In this document: piece after piece, positions 61,557-64,000 of the stretch
Layout of the letters: each line of letters opens with the position of its first letter
How positions within the stretch are numbered: position 1 is the stretch's first letter
Source: Hyphomicrobiales bacterium
GTDB taxonomy: Bacteria > Pseudomonadota > Alphaproteobacteria > Rhizobiales > Rhizobiaceae
Direction: 5' to 3'
DNA: 64,000 bases
Assembly (NCBI GenBank): GCA_900472625.1
Contig: UCIT01000017.1
Location: forward strand, 217,341 to 281,340
Translations under genes and position numbers: made by a program
The notes under the pieces: generated by a model
Database searches by the model: none
What the model saw: the letters and a program-made list of their open reading frames with translations, nothing else
Told to the model about the DNA's origin: nothing

Positions 61557-61647
61557 TTGACAGTGATTCGAGGAAGTGCGATTCTCTAGCTGCTAAACCA
61601 ATGAGAAGAGCTTCCGCGACGGCAACGTTCGGGGGCTTTTTTCTTTT
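61557..61647 (+). ncRNA. Counter-transcribed RNA (incA-type ctRNA) of the repABC operon
   Basis: On the plus strand, opposite to repABC, TTGACA (61557-61562) and GATTCT (61580-61585) at 17-base spacing form a promoter. Transcription should start near 61592. The transcript ends in a hairpin: AGCTTCCG (61609-61616) pairs with CGGGGGCT (61630-61637), an inner ACG/CGT helix closes the GCAA loop, and TTTTTTCTTTT follows. In this family, the ctRNA represses repC translation and is a main incompatibility determinant. Confidence 0.82.
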
Positions 61648-61653
61648 GCGGCT

Positions 61654-62658
61654 CTATCCTTTGCTCTTGTTGTCTACGGATTGCAGGAACTCGCCGTGTA
61701 GCGTCTCCATGCGACCATTGAGGAAATCGACGAAACTGGTGGGCACAGCCTTAGTGAAACTGATGCGCGGACCGGATTTCGGATAACTGACGGTGGCCAA
61801 CAGGAAGCCGTTTGCACGGATTTCCGATGTTGGCGTGATCTCGGCAGAGACAGGCTTTGGCGTTTCTGTCTTCAAGGCAGCAAGCGCCAAGGCAAAGCGG
61901 TCGGTATCCGATCCGCGTCTGACCTCTGAAAGCGCCTCTTGCACACACTCTGGGGCGTCAGGACGGGCAAGAAATATGTCGACGAACTCGATCCACCGAC
62001 GGCGGCCGACATCAGGCGCCGAACCGATGACAAGCATCGTTGTACGCGGAATTGCCGAAGCGATCCGCAGCATTTCCGAGATGTGCGACTTGCCGGTTGC
62101 GAGCGATGCGGAGATCACGTCACGCTTATAGCCAGCCTGTTCCTGCGACAGTGCGAAGGCGCATTTCTCGATGAAGGACAGATCGTTGCGGTTGGCGTTC
62201 TCTTCGCCCTGGAAGACGATCGCCTGCTCATCATCCAACTCCCGGACGACGGCGCGGAACTTCAGGCCAAGCTTCTTGGCAGCGGCCAATCTCCGGCGGC
62301 CGAAAACGATCTGGTAGGGTTTTGGGCCGCCCTTGTGCGGACGAATAAGACCTGGAACGATCTGGCCGCGCTCGCTGATCGACGCGGCGATGTCTTCGAT
62401 GGCGCTGTCGTCATACGCACCGTCGAAACGGTCCGGTATGGTCGATGGAGCAACGTCATCCGGATCGACATCTACGATATGATCTCCGTCTTTAAGGAGA
62501 CGATCGAGAACTTCGCCCTTCTCCTGGATTTGGCGCACGCCGGCGGCCACCTTCAGAAGATGCGGCGACGTTGTCTTTGCCTGAGGCGGAGCTGCAGCCG
62601 GCTGGTCAAGCTGTCCCAGCACATTGGCAAACATGCCTCGAGAGTCTTTGCGGCTCAT
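61654..62658 (-). CDS. repB: Plasmid partitioning protein RepB (ParB family)
   Basis: The 334-residue protein has ParB-type motifs: a ParB/Srx box with GLIRPHKGGPKPYQIVFGRRRLAAAKKLGL (about 105-135), VFQGEENANRNDLSFIEKCAFAL (near 148) and a central HTH. Its ATG overlaps the stop of repA as ATGA. RepB binds parS sites to carry out segregation with RepA. A matching parS palindrome lies upstream of repA at 63984-63999. Confidence 0.95.
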   Translation of the reverse strand: MSRKDSRGMFANVLGQLDQPAAAPPQAKTTSPHLLKVAAGVRQIQEKGEVLDRLLKDGDHIVDVDPDDVAPSTIPDRFDGAYDDSAIEDIAASISERGQIVPGLIRPHKGGPKPYQIVFGRRRLAAAKKLGLKFRAVVRELDDEQAIVFQGEENANRNDLSFIEKCAFALSQEQAGYKRDVISASLATGKSHISEMLRIASAIPRTTMLVIGSAPDVGRRRWIEFVDIFLARPDAPECVQEALSEVRRGSDTDRFALALAALKTETPKPVSAEITPTSEIRANGFLLATVSYPKSGPRISFTKAVPTSFVDFLNGRMETLHGEFLQSVDNKSKG

Positions 62659-63833
62659 TCACGCCCCCATGCATTCCAGAGTAATTTTTCGATCTCGGCA
62701 TTGGATGCGTTGATTGATTCCATGGCACGGTCGTAGGTCTTCGGCGCTGAAAAGCGCGAACGCTGCACTTCGTACAGGCTCTGCTTCCATGTCAGTGCAT
62801 CGGCAACGGCCGTCGATTTGGTCACCATGTTCAGCAGCAGATCGTCGCCGAACACCTGACGCATCAGCGCTGTCATGTTGGCCTGGGGATGATCGTTTGC
62901 CTCGAACTTGGTGACGACGAACTTCGCAAAGTCCCACTGGGCCGAAGCGCCCATGTCGCTGAGGATCTGCATGTAGGAGGATGCAAGCTCCAGGAACTTT
63001 CCCGTGGAGTCGACATCAAGCATATGCGCTGGAACCGGGATGATGACGGCTGTTGCTGCAGTCAGCGAAGAGAGCGTCAGAAAGTTCAGCGACGGCGCGG
63101 AATCCATCAGGATCACGTCATAGTCGCCCGAGACTTGTTCGAGTGCCTGTGAGACGCGCAGCAGGAAGCTGGTGCCGCCGTTCTTGCGCATCTCGAGCGC
63201 GACGGCTGTTTCGAATTCCGTGAGGTCGAGACCTGCGCAGATGACGTCGAAGCCGGCAATGTGTGTCTGGTGAATGAGCGAGCGGGTGGGCTTCGGATCG
63301 TCGAAGCGGATCGCGGCATACAGGGTCTCATCTTCGCGCGGATTGAAGTCGGGCAAATTGCCATGAAGACTTGTAAGCGATGCCTGCGGATCGAGATCGA
63401 CGGCCAGCACGCGGTAGCCCTTGAGAGCAAGGTAGTGGCCGAGGTGAATGGTCGTCGAGGTCTTGCTGGAGCCGCCCTTGAAATTGGTGACCGCGAGGAT
63501 CTGGCATTCTTCACCTTCGGTCCGCCGTGGGTTCATCCACTTCTTGCGACCTTTTTCGGCGAGCGTCATGCGGAGTTCAAGAATCTGCTCTAGGGAATAC
63601 ATCCGGCGGCCGTTCGACGAGGTCTCCGGCGCAGGCCCTTTTTCTTTCACAACGATCTGGCGGATATAAGCCTCGGAGACGTCGAGCAGCGATGCGACCT
63701 CTGATGACGTGAACTTCCGCATTTCCCTGCGGGCGTCCGGTGGATATTGTGCCATCGATAGATTTTGCAGAGCAAGCTCCAGTTTGCTGGAAAAGCTCTG
63801 CATGAAGTCGAGGCTGCTTAGGTGCCGGTTCAC
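62655..63833 (-). CDS. repA: Plasmid partitioning ATPase RepA (ParA family)
   Basis: The 392-residue protein has the N-terminal HTH region (TSSEVASLLDVSEAYIRQIVV, about 44-65), the deviant Walker A FKGGSSKTSTTIHL (near residue 118), Walker A' VLAVDLDPQASL, and SAPSLNFLTLSSL as Walker B. RepA also represses the repABC operon. The GTG at 63833 has GAGGATAG before it; an ATG at 63803 is the alternative. The last codons overlap the repB start. Confidence 0.95.
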   Translation of the reverse strand: MNRHLSSLDFMQSFSSKLELALQNLSMAQYPPDARREMRKFTSSEVASLLDVSEAYIRQIVVKEKGPAPETSSNGRRMYSLEQILELRMTLAEKGRKKWMNPRRTEGEECQILAVTNFKGGSSKTSTTIHLGHYLALKGYRVLAVDLDPQASLTSLHGNLPDFNPREDETLYAAIRFDDPKPTRSLIHQTHIAGFDVICAGLDLTEFETAVALEMRKNGGTSFLLRVSQALEQVSGDYDVILMDSAPSLNFLTLSSLTAATAVIIPVPAHMLDVDSTGKFLELASSYMQILSDMGASAQWDFAKFVVTKFEANDHPQANMTALMRQVFGDDLLLNMVTKSTAVADALTWKQSLYEVQRSRFSAPKTYDRAMESINASNAEIEKLLWNAWGRE

Positions 63834-63876
63834 GATTCTATCCTCAATTCGGGTTCATTATTCTAAGCGCCGGGAT

Positions 63877-63895
63877 GGTTAACCCTGAGTTAACC
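63877..63895. promoter_or_regulatory. Inverted repeat before repA, candidate RepA operator
   Basis: GGTTAAC (63877-63883) and GTTAACC (63889-63895) form a palindrome with a 5-base centre, 44 bp upstream of the repA start. RepA proteins autorepress from such inverted repeats. Binding is inferred. Confidence 0.5.
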
Positions 63896-63983
63896 GGCCT
63901 GTTGTTTCGCCAAAAAACGATAATTCGCCCTTTTTGCGTAGTTGAAGAAGTAGCTTGATTCGCGAGTCGCCGCAAATTGGCCT

Positions 63984-63999
63984 GTTCCCCGCGGGGAAC
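63984..63999. other. parS: parS centromere-like palindrome
   Basis: The perfect palindrome GTTCCCCGCGGGGAAC (63984-63999; extended to TGTTCCCCGCGGGGAACA at 63983-64000) fits the repABC parS pattern GTT-N4-GC-N4-AAC. It lies 150 bp upstream of repA at the very edge of the window, so further copies may follow outside. RepB is expected to bind here. Confidence 0.85.
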
Positions 64000-64000
64000 A

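Overview
The window comes from a secondary replicon (plasmid or chromid) of a member of the Rhizobiaceae (Rhizobium, Sinorhizobium or Agrobacterium type). The main evidence is a complete repABC module on the minus strand at the right end, with a counter-transcribed RNA between repB and repC and a parS-like palindrome upstream of repA. High-GC coding style, a rhizobial-type L-rhamnose locus and an anti-Shine-Dalgarno sRNA of alphaproteobacterial type agree with this. I found no rRNA, tRNA, CRISPR array, transposase or prophage gene.

Left part (1-18.2 kb, mostly minus strand): an operon that runs off the left edge with a sugar-binding protein and a fused NanE-NanK enzyme, with a divergent GntR/UTRA regulator; a spermidine/putrescine-type ABC operon with a short-chain dehydrogenase and a divergent LuxR-type regulator; a small secreted protein; a fumarylacetoacetase-like enzyme; and the rhamnose catabolic operon rhaRSTPQUK. 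From 18.4 kb the divergent rhaD and rhaI complete the rhamnose pathway. A 52-residue YqaE/Pmp3-type membrane protein is encoded antisense between rhaD and rhaI.

Middle part (22-50.5 kb): a chemoreceptor, a small CxxC-ending protein, a TetR regulator, then a long catabolic block. It holds an amidohydrolase, a second polyamine-type ABC transporter, an acetylpolyamine amidohydrolase, a NylB-like serine hydrolase, a class III aminotransferase, a glutaryl-CoA dehydrogenase-like enzyme and a class III CoA-transferase. This gene set would fit uptake and degradation of (acetylated) diamines or omega-amino acids through glutaryl-CoA. It is followed by an orphan BrnA-type antitoxin, a YdeP-type molybdopterin oxidoreductase, an omega-amino acid:pyruvate aminotransferase with a divergent XRE-cupin regulator, an M24 peptidase, a D-2-hydroxyacid dehydrogenase, a LysR regulator, a Gfo/Idh/MocA oxidoreductase, a cupin, a flavin amine oxidase and an agmatinase-family ureohydrolase. 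The theme throughout is nitrogenous-compound catabolism.

Between the hydroxyacid dehydrogenase and the LysR gene the minus strand encodes what looks like a small RNA of four consecutive hairpins, each showing CCUCCUCCC in its loop and the last acting as terminator. This is the most striking non-coding signal in the window.

Right part (50.6-64 kb): a secreted hypothetical protein, a PQQ-dependent membrane glucose dehydrogenase, the stress operon prkA-yeaH-spoVR behind a possible general-stress ECF promoter, an MgtC-family membrane protein, and repC, repB and repA.
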